Shown piece by piece: positions 53,867 to 61,431 of a stretch of 64,000 nucleotides of DNA (position 1 is its first letter; every line of letters begins with the position of its first letter). Both the position numbers and the translations under genes were made by a program. This DNA comes from Chitinophagales bacterium. GTDB lineage: Bacteria; Bacteroidota; Bacteroidia; Chitinophagales; Chitinophagaceae. The notes beneath the pieces are model-generated. The model saw only the letters and a program-made list of their open reading frames with translations. It made no database searches and was not told the DNA's origin. The stretch lies in NCBI GenBank assembly GCA_013298665.1, contig JAAFIK010000011.1:1-64000 (forward strand). Reading direction: 5' to 3'.

Positions 53867-55156
53867 TTACAGGCTCCAGTACACCCTGCTGCTGATTTTG
53901 CCCCTGTAGATACCTTTGAGGTCGGCTACGAGGGCATGGGTTTTGGTGATCGCTGCAAATGCTGCATCATCCCATGTCTTGTAATCGTTGTGCGGAACGG
54001 TTACGATAACCGCATCGTAGTCAACGGCTGTTTCAGCGGTCAGACCAAAGCCATACTCGTGCATAAGTTCTCCGCTGTCGGCATGCGGATCGGAAACATG
54101 TACGTTGAGTGAATACGATTGCAACTCTTTGACCACATCGGCCACTTTACTGTTGCGGATATCGCTTACATTTTCTTTAAAAGTGGCACCCATGACAAGG
54201 ACTTTAGCATCTTTAATATTCCCGTTGTGCTGGATGATGTGCTGCAATACCTTTTTGGCCACATAGCCTGCCATACCATCATTGATGGCCCTGCCGGCAA
54301 GGATTACCTGGCTGTCGTAGCCCAGTTCTTTGGATTTATACGTCAGGTAGTAGGGGTCAACACCGATGCAGTGGCCACCTACAAGGCCTGGCTGGAAGCG
54401 GAGGAAATTCCACTTGGTACCGGCTGCTTCGAGTACCTCATAGGTATTGATGCCCATCCTGTCGAATATGATGGACAGCTCGTTCATCAGTGCAATATTG
54501 AGGTCGCGCTGGGTATTTTCGATGATTTTAGCCGCTTCGGCTACTTTGATGGAAGAAGCGCGGTGAACACCTGCTGTTACAACCAGTTCATATACGCGGG
54601 CAATGGTATCGAGGCTTTCGGCATCGCAACCACTGACTACTTTTACGATACTGGCAAGGGTATGTTCCTTGTCGCCCGGATTGATGCGTTCGGGGGAGTA
54701 CCCGGATTTGAAATCGGTAATATTGCTGAGCCCGGAAAGCTTCTCGATGATGGGAAGGCAGTCTTCTTCTGTACAGCCGGGATAGACCGTACTTTCAAAG
54801 ACGACATAGTCGCCTTTTTTGATGACTTTACCGATGGTTTCGCTGGCGCGCTGTACGGGTACAAGATCCGGTACATTGTGTTCGTCCACAGGTGTGGGTA
54901 CCGCCACGATAAAGAAATTGGCCTGGCGCAAAACGTCGAGGTCATGGGTGAATTCGATGTCGCAACCCTCAAAAGCAGATGATTCCAGTTCCTGACTGGG
55001 ATCTTCGCCGCGGCGCATCATCTCAATGCGTCTGGCATTGATGTCGAAGCCGATTACCGACAGCTTGCGGGCAAATTCAAGTGCAATGGGTAGGCCTACA
55101 TAGCCAAGGCCGATGACGGCTAATTTCTTCTTTTTATCTAATAAATCCTGGTACAT
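53867..55156 (-). CDS. nucleotide sugar dehydrogenase (TviB/WbpO-like)
   Basis: 429 residues. Rossmann motif KLAVIGLGYVGLPIALEFAR, IVAVPTPVDEHNVPDL, ESTVYPGCTEEDC, GYSPERINPGD and the catalytic cysteine in VGGHCIGVDPYYLTYKS. The sequence fits the UDP-N-acetylhexosamine 6-dehydrogenase branch (TviB, WbpO, WbpA), which oxidises C6 to a uronic acid. With the adjacent 4-epimerase it probably supplies a UDP-N-acetyl-uronic acid for capsule or O-antigen. Confidence 0.88.
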   Translation of the reverse strand: MYQDLLDKKKKLAVIGLGYVGLPIALEFARKLSVIGFDINARRIEMMRRGEDPSQELESSAFEGCDIEFTHDLDVLRQANFFIVAVPTPVDEHNVPDLVPVQRASETIGKVIKKGDYVVFESTVYPGCTEEDCLPIIEKLSGLSNITDFKSGYSPERINPGDKEHTLASIVKVVSGCDAESLDTIARVYELVVTAGVHRASSIKVAEAAKIIENTQRDLNIALMNELSIIFDRMGINTYEVLEAAGTKWNFLRFQPGLVGGHCIGVDPYYLTYKSKELGYDSQVILAGRAINDGMAGYVAKKVLQHIIQHNGNIKDAKVLVMGATFKENVSDIRNSKVADVVKELQSYSLNVHVSDPHADSGELMHEYGFGLTAETAVDYDAVIVTVPHNDYKTWDDAAFAAITKTHALVADLKGIYRGKISSRVYWSL

Positions 55157-55211
55157 TCAATAATGTGCTGTTATGATGAAATAATCGTTGGTTACAGGGT
55201 GAACGTTTGTT

Positions 55212-56207
55212 TTATGCCTGCTTCCTTTTTTCAAACTCCTTTGGCAATTTTGCCCATTCTTCTTTCGGGAGATTTTTGAAATAGCCGTATGTGATCTTTA
55301 ATCCTTCTGCACGGGAAATTTTGGGTTCCCATTGCAGTATATTTCTTGCTTTTGTAATATCCGGTTTACGTTGTTTCGGATCGTCGGCCGGCAGGGGTTT
55401 ATAAATGATCTTTTGTGTGGTGCCGGTGAGTTTGATGATCTCTTCCGCGAAATCTTTCAGGGATATCTCGTCCGGGTTGCCGATGTTGACGGGTTGTTCG
55501 TGATCACTCAGGAGGAGGCGGTAGATGCCTTCCACAAGATCATCCACATAGCAGAAGCTCCGGGTCTGGCTGCCATCACCAAATACGGTAAGGTCTTCGC
55601 CACGGAGGGCCTGGCCAATAAATGCGGGCAGTGCGCGGCCATCGTTGAGGCGCATCCTTGGCCCATAGGTATTGAAGATGCGTACAATACGCGTCTCCAC
55701 ACCATGAAAGGTATGGTAGGCCATGGTCATGGCTTCCTGGAATCGCTTGGCTTCGTCATAAACACCGCGTGGACCAACGGGGTTTACATTGCCCCAGTAC
55801 GATTCATCCTGCGGGTGTACCAGGGGGTCACCATATACTTCGCTTGTGGAGGCAACCAGTATCCGTGCTTTTTTGGCCAGGGCGAGACCGAGACAATTGT
55901 GCGTACCCAGTGAACCCACTTTGAGGGTTTGTATGGGAATCTTCAGGTAGTCGATCGGACTGGCCGGTGAGGCAAAGTGCAGGATATAATCGAGGTGCCC
56001 CGGTACATGGATGAATTTGGACACATCATGATGGTAAAACTCAAATGCTTCCAGTTGAAAGAGGTGCTGGATATTTTTAAGGTCACCGGTGATAAGGTTG
56101 TCCATGCCTACAACATGGTACCCTTCACGGATAAAGCGATCGCAGAGGTGCGAGCCAAGAAACCCTGCTGCACCCGTTATCAGCACTCTTTTTTGTATAG
56201 TTGACAT
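55212..56207 (-). CDS. uxs: UDP-glucuronate decarboxylase (UDP-xylose synthase)
   Basis: A 331-residue SDR enzyme: [47 protein letters not shown] and [14 protein letters not shown] (YxxxK). The block ASPASPxDY is specific to UDP-xylose synthases, which decarboxylate UDP-glucuronate. Its substrate is made by the dehydrogenase encoded just upstream, so the two form a UDP-glucose to UDP-xylose route. Start at ATG 56207 gives [15 protein letters not shown]. Confidence 0.92.
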   Translation of the reverse strand: MSTIQKRVLITGAAGFLGSHLCDRFIREGYHVVGMDNLITGDLKNIQHLFQLEAFEFYHHDVSKFIHVPGHLDYILHFASPASPIDYLKIPIQTLKVGSLGTHNCLGLALAKKARILVASTSEVYGDPLVHPQDESYWGNVNPVGPRGVYDEAKRFQEAMTMAYHTFHGVETRIVRIFNTYGPRMRLNDGRALPAFIGQALRGEDLTVFGDGSQTRSFCYVDDLVEGIYRLLLSDHEQPVNIGNPDEISLKDFAEEIIKLTGTTQKIIYKPLPADDPKQRKPDITKARNILQWEPKISRAEGLKITYGYFKNLPKEEWAKLPKEFEKRKQA

Positions 56208-56221
56208 TGGTTGTATAAGTA

Positions 56222-57538
56222 TCAATTTTGGTTGACGATGCTGCGACCTACGCTCACATAATAATATCCCAACTCCTGCATTTGTTTCAGGTCGAAGAGG
56301 TTACGGCCGTCAAAGATCGCTTTATTGCGGAGTCTGCTGCTGATTTTTTTGAAATCGGGTGTGCGGAACTCACTCCATTCTGTAGCGATGACGAGTGCGT
56401 CTGCTCCGTCGAGGGCTTCGTATTGCCCGGTGGCAAAACTGATTTTATTGCCAACGACCTGTTTTACGTTGGGCATTGCTTCGGGGTCGAAAGCGGTTAC
56501 CTGTGCACCAGCGGCTGTCAGCGCATCGATGATGTACAGGGCCGGGGCTTCGCGTATGTCATCCGTATTTGGTTTAAATGCCAGTCCCCAAAGGGCAATT
56601 TTTTTACCTGCAAGCGAGTGGTTGAAATATTGCGTGATGGCGGGTACCAGGTGCAGTTTCTGCAACTCGTTTACAGTCATTACCGCATCAAGTATTTTAA
56701 AGTTGTAGCCGGCATCATCTGCTGATCTGGCAAGGGCCTGTACGTCTTTGGGGAAGCAGCTTCCGCCATAGCCGATGCCGGGGAAGAGGAAACGGCGGCC
56801 GATGCGTTCATCGCTGCCGATGCCTTTACGTACCATATCCACGTCTGCGCCCATGAGTTCGCAGCAGCGGGCAATTTCATTCATAAAAGTGATCTTGGTG
56901 GCAAGGAAGGCATTGGCGGCATACTTGGTCAGTTCTGCTGATTTCTCATCCATGAAGATGATGGGATTGCCCTGGCGGACAAACGGGGCATAAAGATCGT
57001 TCATCAGTTTCCGGGCGGCCTCCGAGCTGGTACCGATTACAACACGATCGGGTTTCATAAAATCTTCTACTGCTACACCTTCGCGGAGAAATTCAGGATT
57101 ACTCACCACGTCAAAGGGAACGGTGGTATGTTGGGCAATCGCGGCCCTTACCTTATCAGCAGTACCTACCGGAACGGTACTTTTATCTACGATTACCTTA
57201 TAGTCGGTAATGATTTTACCCAACTCATCCGCCACCCCGAGGATGTATTTGAGATCGGCACTGCCGTCTTCACCCGGAGGGGTGGGCAACGCCAGAAAGA
57301 TAATGGCTGCACCAGCAATGCCATCGGCGAGGGAGGTGGTAAATTGTAAACGACCCTCTTTCTGGTTACGGAGGAATAATTTCTCTAATCCTGGTTCGTA
57401 GATGGTGATCTGGCCTGACTTGAGTTTTTCTACCTTTGCTGCATCGATATCCACACAAGCGACCTCATTGCCTGTTTCGGCAAAACAGGTGCCTGTTACT
57501 AATCCAACATATCCTGTTCCTACAACTGCGATCTTCAT
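56222..57538 (-). CDS. ugd: UDP-glucose 6-dehydrogenase
   Basis: 438 residues: [61 protein letters not shown] and catalytic cysteine in [15 protein letters not shown]. It oxidises UDP-glucose to UDP-glucuronate using two NAD+. It lies 12 nt downstream of the aminotransferase and 14 nt upstream of uxs, so these are one operon. Confidence 0.94.
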   Translation of the reverse strand: MKIAVVGTGYVGLVTGTCFAETGNEVACVDIDAAKVEKLKSGQITIYEPGLEKLFLRNQKEGRLQFTTSLADGIAGAAIIFLALPTPPGEDGSADLKYILGVADELGKIITDYKVIVDKSTVPVGTADKVRAAIAQHTTVPFDVVSNPEFLREGVAVEDFMKPDRVVIGTSSEAARKLMNDLYAPFVRQGNPIIFMDEKSAELTKYAANAFLATKITFMNEIARCCELMGADVDMVRKGIGSDERIGRRFLFPGIGYGGSCFPKDVQALARSADDAGYNFKILDAVMTVNELQKLHLVPAITQYFNHSLAGKKIALWGLAFKPNTDDIREAPALYIIDALTAAGAQVTAFDPEAMPNVKQVVGNKISFATGQYEALDGADALVIATEWSEFRTPDFKKISSRLRNKAIFDGRNLFDLKQMQELGYYYVSVGRSIVNQN

Positions 57539-57550
57539 TAATGCTTTGAT

Positions 57551-58684
57551 TTATTGATTTAAAAATGTTAAAACGCCTGAGCTGATAAAAGATTGCTGTT
57601 CTTCATCCAATTCGGTGTGCATGGGCAGGGAAATAACCCTTTCTGTCAGCCAATCGGTTACCGGGAGGTGATGATCTGCACCTCCGAAGGCATCAAACAT
57701 TTTTTGCCGGTGTGCGGGAACGGGGTAATAAATCATGGCGGGTATGCCTTTTTCTGCAAGGTATTGGTGCAGGGCATCGCGGTTGGTATCTTTCAGGATC
57801 AGGGTATATTGGTGATAGACGTGGTTGCTGTACGTGGTGTCGGTATAGGGGGTAATGATTTTATCGTGTTGGGCAAAGGCTGCGTCGTAAAAGGCTGCTG
57901 CCTTCCGGCGTGCGGCGATATAATGATCAAGGTATTTCAGTTTGATGTCAAGTATGGCGGCCTGTATGGCATCGAGGCGCGAGTTACAGCCCACCACATC
58001 GTGGTAATAGCGGCGGCTCTGTCCGTGTGCGGCAATCATCTGCATCTTTGCAGCAAGGGCGTCATCGTCTGTAAAGATGGCGCCCCCATCACCAAAAGCA
58101 CCGAGGTTTTTGGAAGGGTAGAAGGAGGTACAGCCGATATGGCCGATGGCACCGGTTTTTTTAGTAGTGCCATTGCTGAAGGTAACATCGCATCCGATGG
58201 ACTGTGCCCCGTCTTCAATAACAAAAAGGCCATGGCGGTTGGCGATATCCATAATGGCTTCCATATTGGCCGCGTGACCGTACAGGTGTACAGGGATAAT
58301 GGCTTTTGTCCTGGGTGTAATGGCTTTCTCAATGGCCGCAGGATCAATGCAGAAAGTTTTGGGATCCACCTCTGCAAAAACGGGTTTGATGTGGAGTAAG
58401 GCCGCTACTTCTACGGTGGCGATATAGGTAAAAGAAGGTGTGATGACTTCATCGCCCGGCCGGAGGCCAAGCGCCATCATGGCCACCTGGAGGGCATCGG
58501 TGCCATTGGCACAGGTGATCACATGTTTAGAGCCATTGTACCGGCCAAGGTTGGCGGCAAAGTCATTCACGGTTTTACCCCCGATGTACATCGCGCTTTC
58601 CATCACTGATAAAACGGCCCGGTCTACTTCTTCCTTTATGGCCTGGTATTGGGTCTTTGTATCCACCATCTGTAATGGTCTCAT
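57551..58684 (-). CDS. DegT/DnrJ/EryC1/StrS family sugar aminotransferase
   Basis: 377 residues from ATG 58684. PLP-dependent fold type I with ITCANGTDALQVAMMALGLR, DGAQSIGCDVTF and the PLP lysine in SFYPSKNLGAFGDGGAIFT. It resembles WbpE-type enzymes, which transfer an amino group from glutamate to a UDP-3-keto-sugar. First gene of the seven-gene nucleotide-sugar operon. No matching 3-dehydrogenase or N-acetyltransferase is in the window, so its substrate is open. Confidence 0.88.
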   Translation of the reverse strand: MRPLQMVDTKTQYQAIKEEVDRAVLSVMESAMYIGGKTVNDFAANLGRYNGSKHVITCANGTDALQVAMMALGLRPGDEVITPSFTYIATVEVAALLHIKPVFAEVDPKTFCIDPAAIEKAITPRTKAIIPVHLYGHAANMEAIMDIANRHGLFVIEDGAQSIGCDVTFSNGTTKKTGAIGHIGCTSFYPSKNLGAFGDGGAIFTDDDALAAKMQMIAAHGQSRRYYHDVVGCNSRLDAIQAAILDIKLKYLDHYIAARRKAAAFYDAAFAQHDKIITPYTDTTYSNHVYHQYTLILKDTNRDALHQYLAEKGIPAMIYYPVPAHRQKMFDAFGGADHHLPVTDWLTERVISLPMHTELDEEQQSFISSGVLTFLNQ

Positions 58685-58705
58685 ATCTGCATTATTTAGG
58701 CGGCG

Positions 58706-58713
58706 CAAAGATA
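58706..58713 (-). promoter_or_regulatory. -7 promoter element of the nucleotide-sugar operon
   Basis: TATCTTTG on the minus strand, 21 nt upstream of the aminotransferase ATG at 58684; a TTTG-like -33 box lies further off (gap about 24 nt). Confidence 0.55.
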
Positions 58714-58717
58714 AGGG

Positions 58718-58976
58718 TTACGCGCTAAACAAGGGGGCAAACCCGGGCCGGGGGGGGTACCTGATCTTTCCCATGAAATAAAGGATATGCAGTTCAGGGC
58801 TGCTATTGGTTTTTACGACCACGGTCCTGACGATATTTCCACTGTCCTGCGACGCAATGAAATTGACTTCGATGGCACCCTGTTCGCCTTTTTTATGAGC
58901 TTTTGTCGTGTCAAAACTGGCGGTGATGCAGTCACACCAGCCCTTACATCCTGTATGCGGACACCATCTGCTTAAA
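58718..58976 (-). pseudogene. DUF1573-like C-terminal remnant
   Basis: On the minus strand a frame running from the end of the SbtA gene to TAA at 58720-58718 contains CDCITASFDTTKAHKKGEQG, AIEVNFIASQDSGNIVRTVV and KTNSSPELHILYFMGKI. This matches the DUF1573 pattern of a CxC start, a Gly-containing strand and a terminal TSNxSPxxxxLxIxGxI. There is no N-terminal signal or start codon, so it looks like a truncated gene; the tail (YPPRPGFAPLFSA) is atypical. Confidence 0.5.
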
Positions 58977-59934
58977 AATGTTGTACAATGGCATAATAAA
59001 CCGGCATGCCAATGGTGATGTTGAAAGGGAAGGTAACACCCAATGCCATCGGGATATACAAACCGGGGTCTGCTTTGGGTGCAGCCAGTCGCATGGCGGC
59101 AGGAACGGCTATATAGGATGCACTTGCGGCCAGTATGGCAAAGATAAACCTGTTGCCCGGATCATGGGTGATAAAACCACTCAGGAAGGCCACAATACAA
59201 CCATTGATGGCCGGTATGAGTATGGCAAAGACGGTAAGGAAGAGCCCGTATTTGCGGAAGGCAGAAAAACGTTTGGCGGTTACCATACCCATCTCCAGCA
59301 GGAAGATGGCCAGGAAGCCCTTGAAGATATCTGTAGTAAAGGGTTTGATGCCTTCGGCCTGCCTGGTGTCTGCAATAAGGCCAATGACTAAGCTGCCGAG
59401 GATCAGCAGTACGCTGCCATTGGTAAAGGAATGCTGGATGATGGTTTTGATATTACCATTACTTTGTTCTTCTTTATCGTACCGCATCATGAGGATAACG
59501 CCAACAATGATTGCGGGTGATTCCATCAATGCCATTACGGCAACCATGTGGCCACCGAAGGAGAGCTGTTGTGCTTCAAGAAATGAAACGGCGGATACAA
59601 AGGTTACCGCGCTTACCGAACCATAGGTGGCGGCAACGGCTCCGGCATCGCTCACACTCATTTTACGCTTCAGGATAAAGAAGGTATAAAGGGGGATGAG
59701 CGAGGCTACCCCAAGACCAAAGCAGATGGAATAAATGATTTCACTGTTGAAATGACTGTGTGCAAGTTCCTGCCCGCCTTTGAAACCAATGGCAAAGAGC
59801 AGGTACAGGGAAATGAATTTACTGGACGATTTTGGAATCTCCAGATCGCTTTTTACTATTGAGGCGATAATGCCCAACACGAAAAAAAGCAGTGTGGGGT
59901 TGGTTAAGTTGGCCAGTAAAATTTTAAAATCCAT
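58972..59934 (-). CDS. SbtA-type sodium-dependent bicarbonate transporter family permease
   Basis: A 320-residue protein with about ten membrane segments. The family core is seen in FGGHMVAVMALMESPAIIVG and in LAASASYIAVPAAMRLAAPK; LLFAIGFKGGQELAHS fits the first half. SbtA proteins in cyanobacteria take up bicarbonate with Na+; heterotroph relatives may carry bicarbonate or another anion. No SbtB partner gene is adjacent. A -7 element lies 26 nt upstream of the start. Confidence 0.85.
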   Translation of the reverse strand: MDFKILLANLTNPTLLFFVLGIIASIVKSDLEIPKSSSKFISLYLLFAIGFKGGQELAHSHFNSEIIYSICFGLGVASLIPLYTFFILKRKMSVSDAGAVAATYGSVSAVTFVSAVSFLEAQQLSFGGHMVAVMALMESPAIIVGVILMMRYDKEEQSNGNIKTIIQHSFTNGSVLLILGSLVIGLIADTRQAEGIKPFTTDIFKGFLAIFLLEMGMVTAKRFSAFRKYGLFLTVFAILIPAINGCIVAFLSGFITHDPGNRFIFAILAASASYIAVPAAMRLAAPKADPGLYIPMALGVTFPFNITIGMPVYYAIVQHF

Positions 59935-59960
59935 ATTGTTTTTTGCTTGTTGCCGATGCG

Positions 59961-59968
59961 CAAAAGTA
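59961..59968 (-). promoter_or_regulatory. -7 promoter element of the SbtA-type gene
   Basis: TACTTTTG on the minus strand, 26 nt upstream of the ATG at 59934. Confidence 0.5.
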
Positions 59969-60088
59969 TAGTGTTGACCGCAAACGGATACATCTCTTTT
60001 TTATCCGGATGAGAATGTTGCCGGATCCGGGGGCAGTATGGGGGTGCAGACTTTATCATTTTCAGGCTGCACTGCAAAGTTACTTTGA

Positions 60089-60250
60089 TTTGACACGATC
60101 ATTATGAAATTGGACATGACCATTATGAAACCGGACACGATCATTATACAATTGGACATGACCATTATGAAAGCCTACATGGCTATTATGAAACCTGATA
60201 TGGCCATTATGTAATTTGACATGACCATTACGAAGTTGGACACTGGCTAA
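60089..60250. repeat. intergenic tandem-repeat array, 21-bp period, eight units
   Basis: Exact 21-nt units start at 60089, 60110, 60131, 60152, 60173, 60194 and 60215, with a partial unit at 60236. Consensus TTGGACATGACCATTATGAA plus A. There are no spacers. The right end overlaps the stop codon of the DUF2279 gene (60247-60249). Because 21 is divisible by three, the + strand holds a heptad open frame (60104-60214) reading MKLDMTIMKPDTII and so on. The rest of 59935-60088 shows only the SbtA promoter. Confidence 0.88.
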
Positions 60251-61296
60251 AAACTGATGGCGTTGAGCCTGAGTCTGCCATTGCTGTATTCAAGGCTTGG
60301 GGCAGGGAATTTTACAATATTGAGTACACCGAGCAGGAACCGGATGCCCTTCTTTTTGGTTTTGATGCGGGTGAGGTCGATATCGGGGGCAAGGTACCAT
60401 TGCCGGTAACGCTTTACATCGGTACGGTTAAAGATGATGTCGCCATTGTCGTTGCGGGCAATGTTTTCGGTACCGCCCAGGAGCCCTTCGGCGCCATAAC
60501 CAACCGCAATACTGAGCCAGGGGGGTAAATTGGATTTTGGGAAGAAGGATTTCAGGTTGAGGCTGAGCCAGTAGGTTTGCCCGTTATAATCTTTGATAAA
60601 GCGTTCTGTTTCCTTTTTGCCAAAAATGGTATTGGCGCGGGCACTGAGTTCCGCATCGCCATATCGTTTGCGGTGAAAGGAAAACTTGAGGCGGATGCGT
60701 TGCTCATCCCAGGCCAGTTCCTGGGCGATGAGGGCGCCGCTGCCGAGGATATTGGCGCCAAAATCGGCCCAACTCCAGCCCCAGCCCTTGCTGAAGCCAT
60801 CAAGGGTTTCGATAACGGTTTGGTAGGCGGCACCGCTGAGCCCCCCGATCCAGATCCTTTTTTTGCGGCTTACCCCTGTCCACCGCCACATTTCCATACT
60901 GCCATAACTTTCGGCATAGGCGCTGTACATATGCCCCACTTTATCTACCTGCAGCCATTCGCGGGAATCGTTGAAGAAATGAAAATTGGTTTGGGGGTAT
61001 TTGCTGTACCAGGCTGCATAAAGCCCGATCATGGCCGTACTGTAGCCTGCAATATTACCGATGGTTACCAGCTTTACCCGTTTTTTGGAGTAAGGATATT
61101 CGCGGGCAAGCGGAGATGCTGACCATCGCGATAAGGGCCGGATGGTATCTGCTTCGGGAGCAGCTTTTGCCTGTGCTGCGGCAGGTTGTGCGGCGATCAG
61201 CGACAACAGGAAAGCTGAACAGAGGGCTGCTGTACAAGTGTGCGACGCGAATGAAGCCGATTGCTGCTGAAAATGCCGGAACCACGAAAGGATCAT
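60247..61296 (-). CDS. DUF2279 family exported protein
   Basis: 349 residues from ATG 61296. An N-terminal signal segment (TAALCSAFLLSLIAAQPAAA) is followed by the DUF2279 domain: LVTIGNIAGYSTAMIGLYAA, FFNDSREWLQVDKVGHMYSA, SGAAYQTVIETLDGFSKGWG and WSWADFGANILGSGALIAQE. The family is annotated as predicted periplasmic or outer-membrane; its function is unknown. A perfect -7 box ends 4 nt upstream of the ATG, so longer in-frame versions, which would also run across the phosphohexomutase gene, are rejected. Confidence 0.82.
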   Translation of the reverse strand: MILSWFRHFQQQSASFASHTCTAALCSAFLLSLIAAQPAAAQAKAAPEADTIRPLSRWSASPLAREYPYSKKRVKLVTIGNIAGYSTAMIGLYAAWYSKYPQTNFHFFNDSREWLQVDKVGHMYSAYAESYGSMEMWRWTGVSRKKRIWIGGLSGAAYQTVIETLDGFSKGWGWSWADFGANILGSGALIAQELAWDEQRIRLKFSFHRKRYGDAELSARANTIFGKKETERFIKDYNGQTYWLSLNLKSFFPKSNLPPWLSIAVGYGAEGLLGGTENIARNDNGDIIFNRTDVKRYRQWYLAPDIDLTRIKTKKKGIRFLLGVLNIVKFPAPSLEYSNGRLRLNAISF

Positions 61297-61300
61297 GGGG

Positions 61301-61308
61301 CAAAAGTA
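61301..61308 (-). promoter_or_regulatory. -7 element abutting the DUF2279 start codon
   Basis: TACTTTTG on the minus strand with exactly 4 nt (CCCC) before the ATG. Confidence 0.5.
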
Positions 61309-61431
61309 CGAACTAAAAATCAGTACATCGTACCTGCTGTCCGGTAGTTTTGGCGTTCCTTTTTGGCATCTTTTGTCTTGCCTCTTCATTCTTGCCTCTT
61401 TTTTAATATCTTCATCCTTTAACATTAAACT

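Noticed and set aside
53004..55913. Several long plus-strand frames across the nucleotide-sugar operon
   Set aside because: They are complements of the SDR and dehydrogenase genes, whose motifs are unambiguous.
58787..58975. 62-codon plus-strand open frame
   Set aside because: Antisense to the DUF1573-like remnant, whose protein pattern is better supported.
60089..60250. CRISPR array
   Set aside because: Contiguous 21-nt units without spacers; simple tandem repeat.
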